Assembly (NCBI RefSeq): GCF_009765165.1
Contig: NZ_VLNU01000001.1
Span: 992,001-1,056,000 of the forward strand
Direction: 5' to 3'
Length of the DNA: 64,000 bases
From: Lysobacter panacisoli
GTDB lineage: Bacteria; Pseudomonadota; Gammaproteobacteria; Xanthomonadales; Xanthomonadaceae
The position numbers and the translations under genes are program-made. The notes under the pieces were generated by a model, which saw nothing but the letters and a program-made list of their open reading frames with translations, did not search any database and was not told where the DNA came from. This document shows positions 1 to 8,792 of this stretch, in pieces (position 1 is the first letter of the stretch; every line of letters starts with the position of its first letter).

Positions 1-801
1 GGCGACACCGCTGGGCACCTGCACGACGTTGCGCACGCCGGGCACGGCCTTCGCCGCGGCGGCATCGAAGGATTTGACCGAACCGCCGAACACCGGCGCG
101 CGCGCGACGACGGCGGTGAGCAGGCCGTCGAACTGCACGTCCATGCCGAACTGCGCGCGGCCGCTGATCTTCTCCGGCGTGTCCAGGCGTTTGGTCGGCT
201 TCCCGATCAGCTTCCAGTCCTTCGGATCCTTCAACGCCACTTTCGTCGGCGCTGGCAATTTGGCCGCAGCATCGACGAGTTCGCCATAACGCGCACGACG
301 ATCGCCGGCGACGACGAAGCCATTCTCGGTATGCACCTGCGACACCGGAACGCCGAACTTCTGCGCAGCGGCGGCGACCAGCAGCGCGCGCGCAGTCGCG
401 CCGGCCTGGCGATAGCGGTCGAACTCCGACCAGGTCGTAGTCGAGCCGCCGGTCATCTGCATGCCGAACGCGGTGTGCGCGTACGCGGGCGCGGCGGGTG
501 CGTGCTCGACGCGGACCTTCGTCCAGTCGGCGTCGAGTTCATCGGCGACCAGCATCGCCAGCGTGGTCCAGATGCCCTGTCCCATTTCCGAATGCGCGAT
601 CAGCACGCTCACGCTGTCGTCGTTGGCGAGGCGCAGGAACGCGTTGGGCGCGAGGGCGGCCGATGCCGCGGCTGCAGCCTCCGGCGCGGCATGGGCGAAA
701 CGCCGCGCGCCGGGCACGATGAAGGCCACGACCAGTCCGGCACCAACGGTGGCGCCGGCCTGGAGGAAGCGACGGCGGGACGCGAGCTGTGGAGCGTTCA
801 C
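1..801 (-). CDS. Xanthine/isoquinoline dehydrogenase-type molybdopterin-binding subunit, 5' part only
   Basis: The first 267 codons are visible; the rest lies beyond the left edge. The family forms the large Mo-cofactor subunit of periplasmic aldehyde/isoquinoline-type hydroxylases and partners a small 2Fe-2S subunit, here encoded just upstream (38-base gap). The N-terminus carries a twin-arginine signal, SRRRFLQ at residues 8-14, followed by a hydrophobic stretch, so Tat export of a folded cofactor enzyme is expected. SEMGQGIW near residue 70 and GGSTTT near residue 115 are typical of the family. I chose the GTG start at 801 because GGAGG sits five bases upstream and the Tat motif follows at once. 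The substrate cannot be told. Family assignment is firm; the isoquinoline name is generic. Confidence 0.85.
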   Translation of the reverse strand, partial: MNAPQLASRRRFLQAGATVGAGLVVAFIVPGARRFAHAAPEAAAAASAALAPNAFLRLANDDSVSVLIAHSEMGQGIWTTLAMLVADELDADWTKVRVEHAPAAPAYAHTAFGMQMTGGSTTTWSEFDRYRQAGATARALLVAAAAQKFGVPVSQVHTENGFVVAGDRRARYGELVDAAAKLPAPTKVALKDPKDWKLIGKPTKRLDTPEKISGRAQFGMDVQFDGLLTAVVARAPVFGGSVKSFDAAAAKAVPGVRNVVQVPSGVA

Positions 802-839
802 GTGGACCTCCGGAATGGGATGCGTGCGCAGGCGAGGCG

Positions 840-1295
840 TCAGGCCTTCGTCAGTTCCGCCGCGCGATGCACGGCGGCGCGGATGCGCTGGTAAGTGCCG
901 CAGCGGCAGAGGTTGCCGGACAGCGCCTGGTCGATGTCGGTGTCGCTGGGCGCAGGCACCTTCGCCAGCAGTGCGGCGGCAGACATGATCTGGCCCGATT
1001 GGCAGTAGCCGCACTGGACCACGTCGAGTTCGGCCCAGGCGCGCTGCACCGGATGCGAAGCGTCCTTCGACAGGCCTTCGATGGTGGTGATCGCCTTGCC
1101 TTCGACGCTCGCCACCGGCGTCACGCAACTGCGTCGCGGCGCGCCGTCCACGTGCACGGTGCACGCACCGCACTGGGCGATGCCGCAACCGAACTTGGTG
1201 CCGGTGAGATGGAGCAGATCGCGCAGCACCCAGAGCAGGGGCATGTCGGGTGGCGCGGCCACGTCGTGCTCGGTGCCGTTCACAAGCAGCTTCAT
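840..1295 (-). CDS. (2Fe-2S)-binding subunit of molybdenum hydroxylase (IorA-like)
   Basis: A 151-residue electron-transfer subunit of a xanthine-dehydrogenase-family hydroxylase. It has the plant-ferredoxin-type cluster cysteines C37, C42, C45 and C57 (CGIAQCGAC) and the second cluster cysteines C95, C98 (CGYC), C130 and C132 (CRC). The length matches the usual small subunit. It lies directly upstream of the Mo-binding subunit on the same strand, so the two form an operon. The divergent xdhC/mocA-like pair supplies cofactor maturation. No FAD-binding middle subunit is present, which fits the two-subunit isoquinoline/aldehyde oxidoreductase architecture rather than cytosolic xanthine dehydrogenase. 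Confidence 0.92.
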   Translation of the reverse strand: MKLLVNGTEHDVAAPPDMPLLWVLRDLLHLTGTKFGCGIAQCGACTVHVDGAPRRSCVTPVASVEGKAITTIEGLSKDASHPVQRAWAELDVVQCGYCQSGQIMSAAALLAKVPAPSDTDIDQALSGNLCRCGTYQRIRAAVHRAAELTKA

Positions 1296-1577
1296 GGATT
1301 CCCTCGCGGCGGCTGGGGTGGGGTGAGCCTACTCCCGGGCGTGTGGTGCCGGCATCACGTCACGACGGATGGCGGCAAGGCCCGGTCGCTCCACGATAGG
1401 ACCGTCGGGTGGCGACGGGCTCGCCCGTTCCTCGCCGATCCTTGCCCGATCCTCCGCGTCGTCCGCAACGCCGCGCTGGCACGCGCCGGGCATCGATTGC
1501 GCAACGCCATAATGGCCGCGACACAGCGGATGTGCTTCGATCTTCCCGTTCCGATCGCCCTCCGCCACCGGATCGCC

Positions 1578-2588
1578 ATGAACCGAGCCCCGGCCATCGT
1601 CTCCCCGCTCGCCACCGTCCCGCCCGGCGCGACGCGCGCGGTGCTCGAAGCGTCCGCGCGCACGCTGCGCGATGGCGCCCCCGCGACGCTGGCGGTGGTG
1701 CTGGAAACCGACGGCTCGACCTATGTCGGTCCCGGCGCGCTCGCGCTGTTCGAAGCCGACGGCGCGCAGACCGGCTGGCTCAGCGGCGGTTGCCTGGAAC
1801 CGGAGATCGCGCAGCGCGCCGAACAGGCCGCCCGCCTCATGCGGATCGAATGGATGGAAGTCGACACCCGCGGCGACGAAGACCTGCTGGCCGGTTCGGC
1901 GCTGGGTTGTCGCGGACGCCTGCGCATCGCGCTGTTGCCGTTGGCCGCGCTGGACGGCTGGCCGGTACAGGTGGACGCATGGTGCGAAGGGAATGCGCCG
2001 CTGCGCATTGCGGTGGAGGCGGATGGCGCGATCGCCGTATCGACGTCGACGACGGCCCTCGCGCAGCGACTGCCTGCGGACGCCGTGCCGTGGGCGCCGG
2101 CGCAAGCGCGCTGGACGATCGATGTCGCACCGCCACCGTCGATCCTCGTGCTCGGTGCCGGTCCCGAAAGCACGGTGCTGTTGCCGCTGCTGCGCGCGCT
2201 CGGCGCGGTCACGACGCTGGCCGAACGCCGCCCGCGCTGGCGCGACGCGGGCGTATTCGCCGATCGCGCACTGGATCTCACGCCCACGCAGGCCTTGCGC
2301 GAAGACACGCGCCGCCACGACATCGCGCTGGTCATGCACCACCATTTCGAACTCGACCGCGAGGCGCTGGAAGCGCTGGCCTCGTCGCCGATCGCGTTCA
2401 TCGGCCTGCTCGGACCGACGCGGCGGCGCGACGACCTGTTCCGCGTGCTGCCCGCATCCGCGCGCGAATCGCTGCTGCCGCGCCTGCATTCGCCAGTCGG
2501 CCTGCATCTGGGCGGACGCGGCCCGGAGGCGATCGCGCTGAGCATCGCCGCGCAGTTGCAACGCCACCTGCACGGCGCGTCGGCGTGA
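1578..2588 (+). CDS. XdhC/CoxI family molybdenum hydroxylase maturation factor
   Basis: About 336 residues. The N-terminal XdhC_CoxI domain has ETDGSTYV (43-50), LSGGCLE (68-74) and LGCRG (109-113). The C-terminal Rossmann-like XdhC_C domain begins with ILVLGAGPES (189-198). XdhC-family proteins bind the molybdopterin cofactor, promote its sulfuration and hand it to the large subunit. The gene diverges from iorA-iorB and overlaps the next gene by four bases (GTGA), so the module is dedicated to that hydroxylase. I took the ATG at 1578; an in-frame ATG at 1512 and the longer open frame upstream look non-coding. Confidence 0.88.
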   Translation: MNRAPAIVSPLATVPPGATRAVLEASARTLRDGAPATLAVVLETDGSTYVGPGALALFEADGAQTGWLSGGCLEPEIAQRAEQAARLMRIEWMEVDTRGDEDLLAGSALGCRGRLRIALLPLAALDGWPVQVDAWCEGNAPLRIAVEADGAIAVSTSTTALAQRLPADAVPWAPAQARWTIDVAPPPSILVLGAGPESTVLLPLLRALGAVTTLAERRPRWRDAGVFADRALDLTPTQALREDTRRHDIALVMHHHFELDREALEALASSPIAFIGLLGPTRRRDDLFRVLPASARESLLPRLHSPVGLHLGGRGPEAIALSIAAQLQRHLHGASA

Positions 2589-3193
2589 GTTTCGAGCACG
2601 TCGCGGTGGTGCTCGCCGCCGGTGGCAGCCGCCGGCTCGGACGACCCAAGCAGCTGCTCACGCGCGACGGCGAGACGCTGGTGCATCGCGCTGCGCGGCT
2701 GGCCGCGATGACGAAACCGCGCCGCCTGCTGGTGGTGACGGGCGCGCACGCGCCGGCGATCGAGAGCGCGCTCGCGGACCTGCGCGCGACCGCGCCGCTG
2801 GAGTGCGTGCACAACGCACGCTGGAACGAAGGACTTTCGTCGAGCCTGCGCCTGGCCGCGCACGCGTTGCGCGACGGCACGGAGCCGGTGCTGGTCCTGG
2901 CCTGCGACCAGCCCGCGCTGGCTTTCGATCACCTCGACGCGCTGCTGCGCGGCGCGGCTTCATCGCCGTCGCACTGCGCCGCAACGCTGCACGCAGGACG
3001 ACCCGGGGTTCCCGCGGTGATCGCGCCCACGCTGCTGGCAAGCGCATCACGCCTGCAAGGCGATCGCGGGTTCGGCGCGGCGCTGGCGACGCTACACGGC
3101 GTGTGGACGTTGCACGCGCCCGCACTCGCGCACGACCTCGACACGCCGAAGGACGTCGCCGATGCGGTGTCGCGGGGATGGCTGGATCGCTGA
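2585..3193 (+). CDS. MocA-like molybdenum cofactor nucleotidyltransferase (NTP_transf_3)
   Basis: A 202-residue nucleotidyltransferase related to MocA/MobA-type proteins. The glycine-rich nucleotide loop LAAGGSRRLGRPKQL is at residues 10-24 and the metal-site CDQPAL at 107-112. The family adds CMP (MocA) or GMP to molybdopterin; MocA-like proteins usually serve xanthine-dehydrogenase-family enzymes, which fits the neighbouring xdhC and iorAB. The GTG start overlaps the xdhC stop (GTGA), implying translational coupling. The closely related CTP:alcohol-type transferases cannot be excluded, but context favours cofactor cytidylylation. Confidence 0.85.
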   Translation: MSFEHVAVVLAAGGSRRLGRPKQLLTRDGETLVHRAARLAAMTKPRRLLVVTGAHAPAIESALADLRATAPLECVHNARWNEGLSSSLRLAAHALRDGTEPVLVLACDQPALAFDHLDALLRGAASSPSHCAATLHAGRPGVPAVIAPTLLASASRLQGDRGFGAALATLHGVWTLHAPALAHDLDTPKDVADAVSRGWLDR

Positions 3194-3312
3194 GCGCATC
3201 CGCGGCAATCGCGGAATGGCCTGTCTAGATGGGATTGGATAGCGACAAGCGCCTGTCCGGGTGCACACACCGGAGCGTTTCGCGGAAGACGGTGGCGTCC
3301 GCGGCGCCGGAA

Positions 3313-3343
3313 GGGATGCGGTGGCTTGCGCGCACCGCATCCC
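3313..3343 (-). terminator. Strong hairpin downstream of the HU gene, possible terminator
   Basis: An 11-bp perfect inverted repeat (GGGATGCGGTG / CACCGCATCCC) with a 9-base loop, ending about ten bases past the HU stop codon. There is no T-run on either side, so it may be a 3' stability hairpin rather than a classical intrinsic terminator. Confidence 0.4.
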
Positions 3344-3352
3344 CGGCGGTCA

Positions 3353-3736
3353 TCAGGCCGCAGCGTCCTTCAGCTTCTTCAGCGGACGGACCTTGACCTT
3401 CACCGAAGCCGGCTTGGCGGCGAACCAGACCTCTTCCTTGGTGAACGGGTTGATGCCCTTGCGGCGCGGCTTGGCCGGCACGCTGACGGCGGTGATCTTC
3501 AGCAGACCCGGCAGCGTGAAGGCGCCAGCGCCCTTCTTGCTGACCGAACCGTGCACGGCGCCTTCCAGCGCGGCCAGGACGGAACGCACGTCGCGGGCGA
3601 CGACGCCCGTGGCCTCGGCGATGTGAGCGACCAGGCCCGACTTCGACAGCGCTTCCTTGATCGGCTTCGGAGCGGCCGGCTTGGCAGCGGCCTTCTTCGG
3701 CGCGGCTTTCTTTGCCACTTTCTTCGTCTTCGCCAT
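3353..3736 (-). CDS. HU-family histone-like DNA-binding protein with Lys/Ala-rich tail
   Basis: A 127-residue nucleoid protein. Residues 1-25 are a low-complexity Lys/Ala/Pro tail of the kind seen on Xanthomonadaceae HU proteins and resembling eukaryotic H1 tails. The HU fold follows, with the core GAFTLPGLLKI (71-81) and the DNA-binding arm motif RRKGINPFTKEEV (91-103). The ATG at 3736 gives the tail at the very N-terminus; the open frame upstream is not family-like. The product binds and bends DNA and has no specific link to the sugar genes. A strong hairpin follows the stop codon. Confidence 0.93.
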   Translation of the reverse strand: MAKTKKVAKKAAPKKAAAKPAAPKPIKEALSKSGLVAHIAEATGVVARDVRSVLAALEGAVHGSVSKKGAGAFTLPGLLKITAVSVPAKPRRKGINPFTKEEVWFAAKPASVKVKVRPLKKLKDAAA

Positions 3737-3908
3737 ATGTGTCTCGTAGTACTCGATGGTTGATGGGTGCCCGGTAACCGCAGCTAGGCAAGCGGAATGT
3801 AGGGCAAGGAATTCGCGCCGCCAAGTGGGTTTCGGCAAAAAACCCGGGGAAATTGCCTATTCGCGACAAAGAGACGGCGTGGAACGTGTTTTTCAGGCGT
3901 CCCGGGCG

Positions 3909-4544
3909 TCAATCGGCGGCGAGTGCGACCGCCTCGCGCGCGAGGTGCTGGATGCGCGCGAAGTCGCCCGCACGCACCGCATCGGCCGGCGTCAGCCACG
4001 ATCCGCCCAGGCAGGCGACGTTGGATTGGCGCAGGTAGTCGCGGGCCAGGGCCGCATCTATACCGCCCGTCGGACAGAAGCGCGCATGCGCGAACGGACC
4101 GCGCCAGGCGGCGAGCAGTTCGAGCGCATTGATCGCCTGCGCAGGAAACAGCTTGAGCAGGCGATGGCCCGCGGCGAGCGCGGCCATGACTTCGCTGCCG
4201 GTGGCGACTCCGGGCAGATAGGCGATGCCCAGGTCGACCGCGCCGTGCAGGAGCTCCGCCGAACTGCCCGGCGACACCGCGAACGACGCGCCGGCGCGCT
4301 GCACATCGCGCAGCTGGGCGAGGTCGAGCACCGTGCCCGCACCGACCTTCATGCCGGGCACGTCGCGCGCGATCGCGGCGATGGCGTCCATCGCCACGGC
4401 GGTGCGCAGCGTGACTTCGATCGCGCCGATGCCGCCAGCGAGCAGCGCGCGCGCCACCGCGACCGCTTCCTCGACGCCGCCCGGCGTGTAGACCGGGACG
4501 ATGCGGTGTCCCCGCAGCAGCGCCTGCGCGTCAACGGCGGACAT
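3909..4544 (-). CDS. eda: 2-dehydro-3-deoxy-6-phosphogluconate (KDPG) aldolase
   Basis: A 211-residue class I aldolase cleaving KDPG to pyruvate and glyceraldehyde-3-phosphate in the cytoplasm. The proton-transfer glutamate (IEVTLR, E43), the phosphate-binding VGAGTV (67-72), the Schiff-base lysine K131 in KLFPA and FCPTGGI are all present. The start codon at 4544 lies inside the end of kdgK (14-base overlap), so the two are coupled. This is the last step for every uronic acid handled by this window, from both pectin and glucuronoxylan. I rejected the longer in-frame start at 4586 because it adds an Arg/Pro-rich stretch foreign to the family. Confidence 0.95.
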   Translation of the reverse strand: MSAVDAQALLRGHRIVPVYTPGGVEEAVAVARALLAGGIGAIEVTLRTAVAMDAIAAIARDVPGMKVGAGTVLDLAQLRDVQRAGASFAVSPGSSAELLHGAVDLGIAYLPGVATGSEVMAALAAGHRLLKLFPAQAINALELLAAWRGPFAHARFCPTGGIDAALARDYLRQSNVACLGGSWLTPADAVRAGDFARIQHLAREAVALAAD

Positions 4545-5541
4545 GGAACCCCGCCTGCGAGGTGACGTCGGCGACCTCGGCCGCACTGGCCAGGCAGAAA
4601 TCGCCCGGAATCGAGTGCTTCAGGCACGCTGCGCCCAGGCCGAAGTGCAGGCCGTCGGCCGGTGTCATGCCGGTCATCAGTCCGTGCAGCACGCCGGCGG
4701 CGAACGCATCGCCGGTACCGATGCGGTCGACGATGGCCTCCAGTTCGTAGGACGGCGTGCGATGGCGCGCGCCGTCGCGTTCGACCATCACCGCCGACAG
4801 CGTGTGGTGGTCGACGCTGTGCTGGGTGCGCAACGTGCAGGCCAGCGCGCGCAGGTGCGGGAAGGCACGGAGCGCATGCGCGGCGGCCTCGGCGACGGCG
4901 TCCTCGCCCTGCGCGGACGTCTCCTCGCCCAGGACCACGGCGATGTCGCGATGGTCGGCGAAGACGATGTCGGCCTCGGTGAAGATCTGCCGCAGCAGGC
5001 CGGCGGCATCGCCGTTCCATGCCTGCCACAGCTTGCCGCGGAAGTTGCCGTCGAAGGACACGCGCACGCCGCGGCGGCGCGCGGCGCGGGCGGCGTCGAT
5101 GGTCGCCTGCGCGGTCGCCTCGCCCAGCGCCGGGCTGACGCCGGACAAGTGCAGCCACTCGGCGCCGTCGAGCAGCGCGTCCCAGTCGTAACCGGCATGG
5201 CGGACGAAGGCCGAGTCGGCGCGGTCGTACAGCACCTCGCTGGGGCGCTGCATCGCGCCGTGGGACAGGAAGTACAGGCCCATGCGGCCGGCCGCGGCGC
5301 GCACGCCGCGCGTGTCGACGCCGTGCCGGCGCAGTTCGCCAACCGCCGCTTCGCCCAGACCGTTGTCGGCCACGGTCGATACCACCGCCGCGTCGTGACC
5401 CATCCGGGCCAGCATCACCGCGACGTTCGCCTCGGCACCACCGACGTGGACATCCAGGCGATGGCTCTGCAGCAGGCGCTCCCGGCCGGGCGCCGACAGG
5501 CGCAGCAGCAGCTCTCCGAAACACACGATCCGTCGACTCAC
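4531..5541 (-). CDS. kdgK: 2-keto-3-deoxygluconate kinase (PfkB family)
   Basis: A 336-residue ribokinase-fold kinase that phosphorylates 2-keto-3-deoxygluconate (KDG) to KDPG, feeding the overlapping eda product. PfkB signatures are GGAEANVA (34-41) and GTGDAFAAG (275-283) with catalytic base D278. The GTG start at 5541 (MSRRIVCFGE) is family-like; upstream in-frame codons read as non-coding. The gene diverges from the TonB receptor at 5756, and their shared 215-base gap holds the AATGACACCG element, so pectin control is likely. A general sugar kinase is possible from sequence alone, but coupling to eda makes KDG by far the best substrate. Confidence 0.93.
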   Translation of the reverse strand: MSRRIVCFGELLLRLSAPGRERLLQSHRLDVHVGGAEANVAVMLARMGHDAAVVSTVADNGLGEAAVGELRRHGVDTRGVRAAAGRMGLYFLSHGAMQRPSEVLYDRADSAFVRHAGYDWDALLDGAEWLHLSGVSPALGEATAQATIDAARAARRRGVRVSFDGNFRGKLWQAWNGDAAGLLRQIFTEADIVFADHRDIAVVLGEETSAQGEDAVAEAAAHALRAFPHLRALACTLRTQHSVDHHTLSAVMVERDGARHRTPSYELEAIVDRIGTGDAFAAGVLHGLMTGMTPADGLHFGLGAACLKHSIPGDFCLASAAEVADVTSQAGFHVRR

Positions 5542-5653
5542 ACCTAATTCCCCGAAAAGTGGAACACACCTATTGAAACAGCACCGCCCACAGGCGTCTG
5601 ACCCCCAATGGCGCACCGCAGCATGCCATCGGCCATTCCATTTGCTAGGGTTT

Positions 5654-5671
5654 TGACCATCGGTGTCATTA
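5654..5671. promoter_or_regulatory. Candidate LacI-type operator between kdgK and the first TonB receptor
   Basis: The minus strand reads TAATGACACCGATGGTCA here. It shares the 10-mer AATGACACCG with 13683-13692, the other divergent promoter of the pectin block. TGAC and GTCA arms flank a CG-containing centre, as in LacI-family sites, but dyad symmetry is imperfect. The regulator encoded at 17502 is the natural candidate. Inference only. Confidence 0.4.
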
Positions 5672-5755
5672 GACCCGCGGGACCACCTTAGCAAGCGCCG
5701 CAACCCAGTCAACAAGCACCTTACAAGCTGTATATGTCATATGGGAGGGGAACCT

Positions 5756-8614
5756 ATGCAATTTCAGCGTGCCACTAAAAAGACACCGGTTACCTTGCTC
5801 GCCGCGTCCATCGGCCTCGCACTGCAGCTGAGCGCGTACAGCGCGCTGGCGCAGGAGGCAACGACGTCGGCGACGAGTGCACCGGCCGCCGACAACGCGC
5901 AGTCGAGTCCGCAGACGCGTGAGGCAACCGACCTCGATACCGTCGTGGTGACCGGATTCCGGGGAAGCCTGCAGAAGGCACTGGAACTCAAGCGAAGCGA
6001 AACCGGCGTGGTCGACGCCATCGTCGCCGAGGATATCGCCGATTTCCCGGACCTGAACCTCGCCGAGTCGTTGCAGCGCATTCCGGGCGTGTCGATCGCC
6101 CGCGATGCCGGTGAAGGACGGCAGATCTCCGTTCGTGGTCTGGACAGCCAGTTCACCCGCGTGCGCATCAACGGCATGGAGGCGCTGACCACCACGGGCG
6201 GCACCGACAGCTCGGGCGGCGCGAACCGCGGCCGCGGCTTCGACTTCAACGTCTTCGCCTCGGAGCTGTTCAACAACATCACCGTGCGCAAGACCGCTTC
6301 GGCGGAAGTCGAGGAAGGCTCGCTCGGCGCGACGGTCGATCTGAACACCGCGCGTCCGTTCGACTACGACGGCTTCACCTTCGTCACCGGCGCGCAGCTG
6401 GGCTACAACGACCTGGCCGGCGACCTCGACCCGCGCGCAACGATGCTGGTCAGCAACACCTGGGCCGACAACAAGTTCGGCGCCCTGCTCTCGGTGGCCT
6501 ACACCAAGCGCCGCCTGATCGAGGAAGGCCACAGCACGGTGCGCTGGGATACCGGCGCCAGCAACGGTGGCTTCTCCGGGACGCCGGCGGCGGAAAGCGC
6601 CAGCGTCTTCCACCCGCGCATTCCCCGCTACGGCGTGCTCGAGCACGAGCAAGAGCGCCTGGGCGTCACCGCGTCGTTCCAGTTCGATCCCACCGACAAG
6701 ACCTCGATGGGCCTGGACGTGATGTACGCGGACCTCGATGCCACCCGCACCGAGAACTTCCTCAACGGCCTGTCCTTCAGTCGTGCGGCCTGTGTCGCGG
6801 GCACCAACGGCAACGCCTGCCGCGCCGCCGGCGCTGGCGGCAAGGCGGAGACGGTGGTGCTGGACAGCGTCATCGACGATCGCAACAACCTGGTCTACGG
6901 CCGCTTCAACAACGTCGACGTGCGGTCCGAAGCACGCTACGACGAGCTGGAGACCAAGTTCACCCAGTTCAACTTCTACGCCGACCACGAGCTGACCGAA
7001 GACTTCAAGCTCAACTTCCAGGCCGGCCGCGCCAAGTCCGAGTTCGCCAATCCGATCCAGACCACGATCACGATCGACCGGCTCAACGCGCAGGGCTACA
7101 GCTACGACTACCGCGGCGACGATCGCCTGCCGGTGATCATCAACGGCTTCGACGTCAACGACCCGTCGCAGTGGGCCTTCATCAGCGGCACCACCCAGAA
7201 CCCGGGTTCGGAAATCCGTCTGCGTCCGCAGTACGCCGACAACACCGTCGACAACGGCCAGATCGGTTTCTCCTGGCAGCTGACCGACGCGTTCCGCCTG
7301 AAGGGCGGCGGCCAGTTCAAGGAGTACACGTTCGAGACGAGTGAGGAACGTCGCGCGTCCGAAGTCACGGTGCCGGTGCTGCCGGCCGGCGTGACCCTGG
7401 CCGACCTGACCAAGCAGATGAGCCTGGAGGACATCGGCGGCGTCGGCGACAGCAAGTGGCTGATCCCGGACATCGACGCCTTCAACCGCGTGTTCAACAT
7501 CTACAGCGACAGCGGCCAGTTCGCGGTGAGCCAGGTGGCCGCGGTGCTGGGCAACAACCGCTCCGTGAAGGAACGCGACCAGGGCTTCTGGCTGCAGGCC
7601 GACTTCACCACGCAGATCGGCACCATGCCGCTGAGCGGCAACGTCGGCGTGCGCCAAGTGGATACGCAGCAGACCTCGACCGGTTACTCCACCGTCGGCA
7701 CGACCACGCCGCAGCTGACCACGGTCACGCGCAGCTACGACGACACGCTGCCGTCGTTCAGCCTGGTCGCCGACGTGACGCCGGACTTCCTGATCCGCTT
7801 CGCCGCGGCCAAGGTGATGGCGCGCCCGGGCCTGGGCAACCTCACGCCCGGCGTGACGGTCAACGTCAGCGGCGGCAACCGCGTCGTGACCGGCGGCAAC
7901 CCGCTGCTGGAACCGTTCCGCGCCAAGACCGCCGACCTGAGTTTCGAGTGGTACTTCGCCGAGGAATCGCTGCTGGCGCTGGGTCTGTTCTACAAGGACA
8001 TCAACACCTTCGTCCTGACCTCTCGCGAAACCCGTCCGTACTTCACCTCGGGCCTTCCGGCCGAACTGCTGGCGGGCACCACGGCCACCGTCACCGACGA
8101 GTTCCAGTTCAACATCCCGGTCAACTCCAAGGGCGGTCCGCTCAAGGGTCTGGAATTCACCTACCAGCAGCCTTTCAGCTTCCTGCCGGGCTTCTGGAGC
8201 GACTTCGGCGTGCAGCTGAACTACACCTACGTCGATTCGCAGATCCAGTACGTGACCGCGACCGGCCTTCCGTCGCTGAACACCGACCTGACCGGCCTGT
8301 CGAAGAACGCCTACAACGCGACGCTCTACTACGAAGGCGACAAGTTCAGCGCGCGCGTGTCGGCCGCCTACCGCGACGACTACCTGACCACGGTGCCGGG
8401 TCGCAACGGCAACGACGTGGAAGGCACGGCCGAAACGCTGACCTTCGACATGTCGGCCTCGTACAAGATCAACGACCACTTCGAACTCACACTGGAAGGC
8501 CTGAACCTCACGGACGAGTTCCAGGACCAGTGGGTCGATTCGATCGGCGATCGCGCGTCGGTCTACCACCACACCGGGCGCCAGTACTTCCTCGGCGCAC
8601 GTTACAAGTTCTGA
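5756..8614 (+). CDS. TonB-dependent receptor, Xanthomonas/Caulobacter type (pectin block)
   Basis: A 952-residue outer-membrane active transporter. It has a signal peptide ending near LSAYSALAQ (residue 33), a TonB-box-like DTVVVTG (61-67), a plug domain with DFPDLNLAESLQRIPGVSI, and a barrel ending in QYFLGARYKF with the terminal aromatic needed for outer-membrane assembly. Start ATG 5756 follows GGGAGGGG. It diverges from kdgK-eda and precedes pectate lyase, pectin methylesterase and an SGNH esterase, so oligogalacturonide uptake is the likely role. Substrate is inferred from context only. A strong terminator follows, separating it from the enzyme genes. Confidence 0.93.
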   Translation: MQFQRATKKTPVTLLAASIGLALQLSAYSALAQEATTSATSAPAADNAQSSPQTREATDLDTVVVTGFRGSLQKALELKRSETGVVDAIVAEDIADFPDLNLAESLQRIPGVSIARDAGEGRQISVRGLDSQFTRVRINGMEALTTTGGTDSSGGANRGRGFDFNVFASELFNNITVRKTASAEVEEGSLGATVDLNTARPFDYDGFTFVTGAQLGYNDLAGDLDPRATMLVSNTWADNKFGALLSVAYTKRRLIEEGHSTVRWDTGASNGGFSGTPAAESASVFHPRIPRYGVLEHEQERLGVTASFQFDPTDKTSMGLDVMYADLDATRTENFLNGLSFSRAACVAGTNGNACRAAGAGGKAETVVLDSVIDDRNNLVYGRFNNVDVRSEARYDELETKFTQFNFYADHELTEDFKLNFQAGRAKSEFANPIQTTITIDRLNAQGYSYDYRGDDRLPVIINGFDVNDPSQWAFISGTTQNPGSEIRLRPQYADNTVDNGQIGFSWQLTDAFRLKGGGQFKEYTFETSEERRASEVTVPVLPAGVTLADLTKQMSLEDIGGVGDSKWLIPDIDAFNRVFNIYSDSGQFAVSQVAAVLGNNRSVKERDQGFWLQADFTTQIGTMPLSGNVGVRQVDTQQTSTGYSTVGTTTPQLTTVTRSYDDTLPSFSLVADVTPDFLIRFAAAKVMARPGLGNLTPGVTVNVSGGNRVVTGGNPLLEPFRAKTADLSFEWYFAEESLLALGLFYKDINTFVLTSRETRPYFTSGLPAELLAGTTATVTDEFQFNIPVNSKGGPLKGLEFTYQQPFSFLPGFWSDFGVQLNYTYVDSQIQYVTATGLPSLNTDLTGLSKNAYNATLYYEGDKFSARVSAAYRDDYLTTVPGRNGNDVEGTAETLTFDMSASYKINDHFELTLEGLNLTDEFQDQWVDSIGDRASVYHHTGRQYFLGARYKF

Positions 8615-8621
8615 CCCTCGA

Positions 8622-8672
8622 CCGCGGCGAGGCGGGCGCACGACGCGCCCGCCCGCCGCGGCTCCTTTTTTT
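8622..8672 (+). terminator. Intrinsic terminator after the first TonB receptor
   Basis: A 17-bp stem (CCGCGGCG then GGCGGGCGC, pairing with GCGCCCGCC then CGCCGCGG) with one bulged A at 8630 and a 5-base loop ACGAC. CTCC and seven T residues (8666-8672) follow. It lies 8 bases after the receptor stop codon. The short gap before the T-run suggests partial read-through into the pectate lyase. Confidence 0.8.
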
Positions 8673-8792
8673 GCAGTCCCGCAATACCCGGCCCGAGCCG
8701 GTTCCATCCGCAGTCGCAAGTCGTGATCGAGCCCCCGCGGGCGCCGCCTTCGCCGACGTCCGCTTCGTCCATACCACGAAGGAGCGGCACCG

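Noticed and set aside
1296..1577. A gene in the gap between iorA and xdhC
   Set aside because: Open frames exist on both strands but have no ribosome-binding site or recognisable protein pattern; probably divergent promoter DNA.
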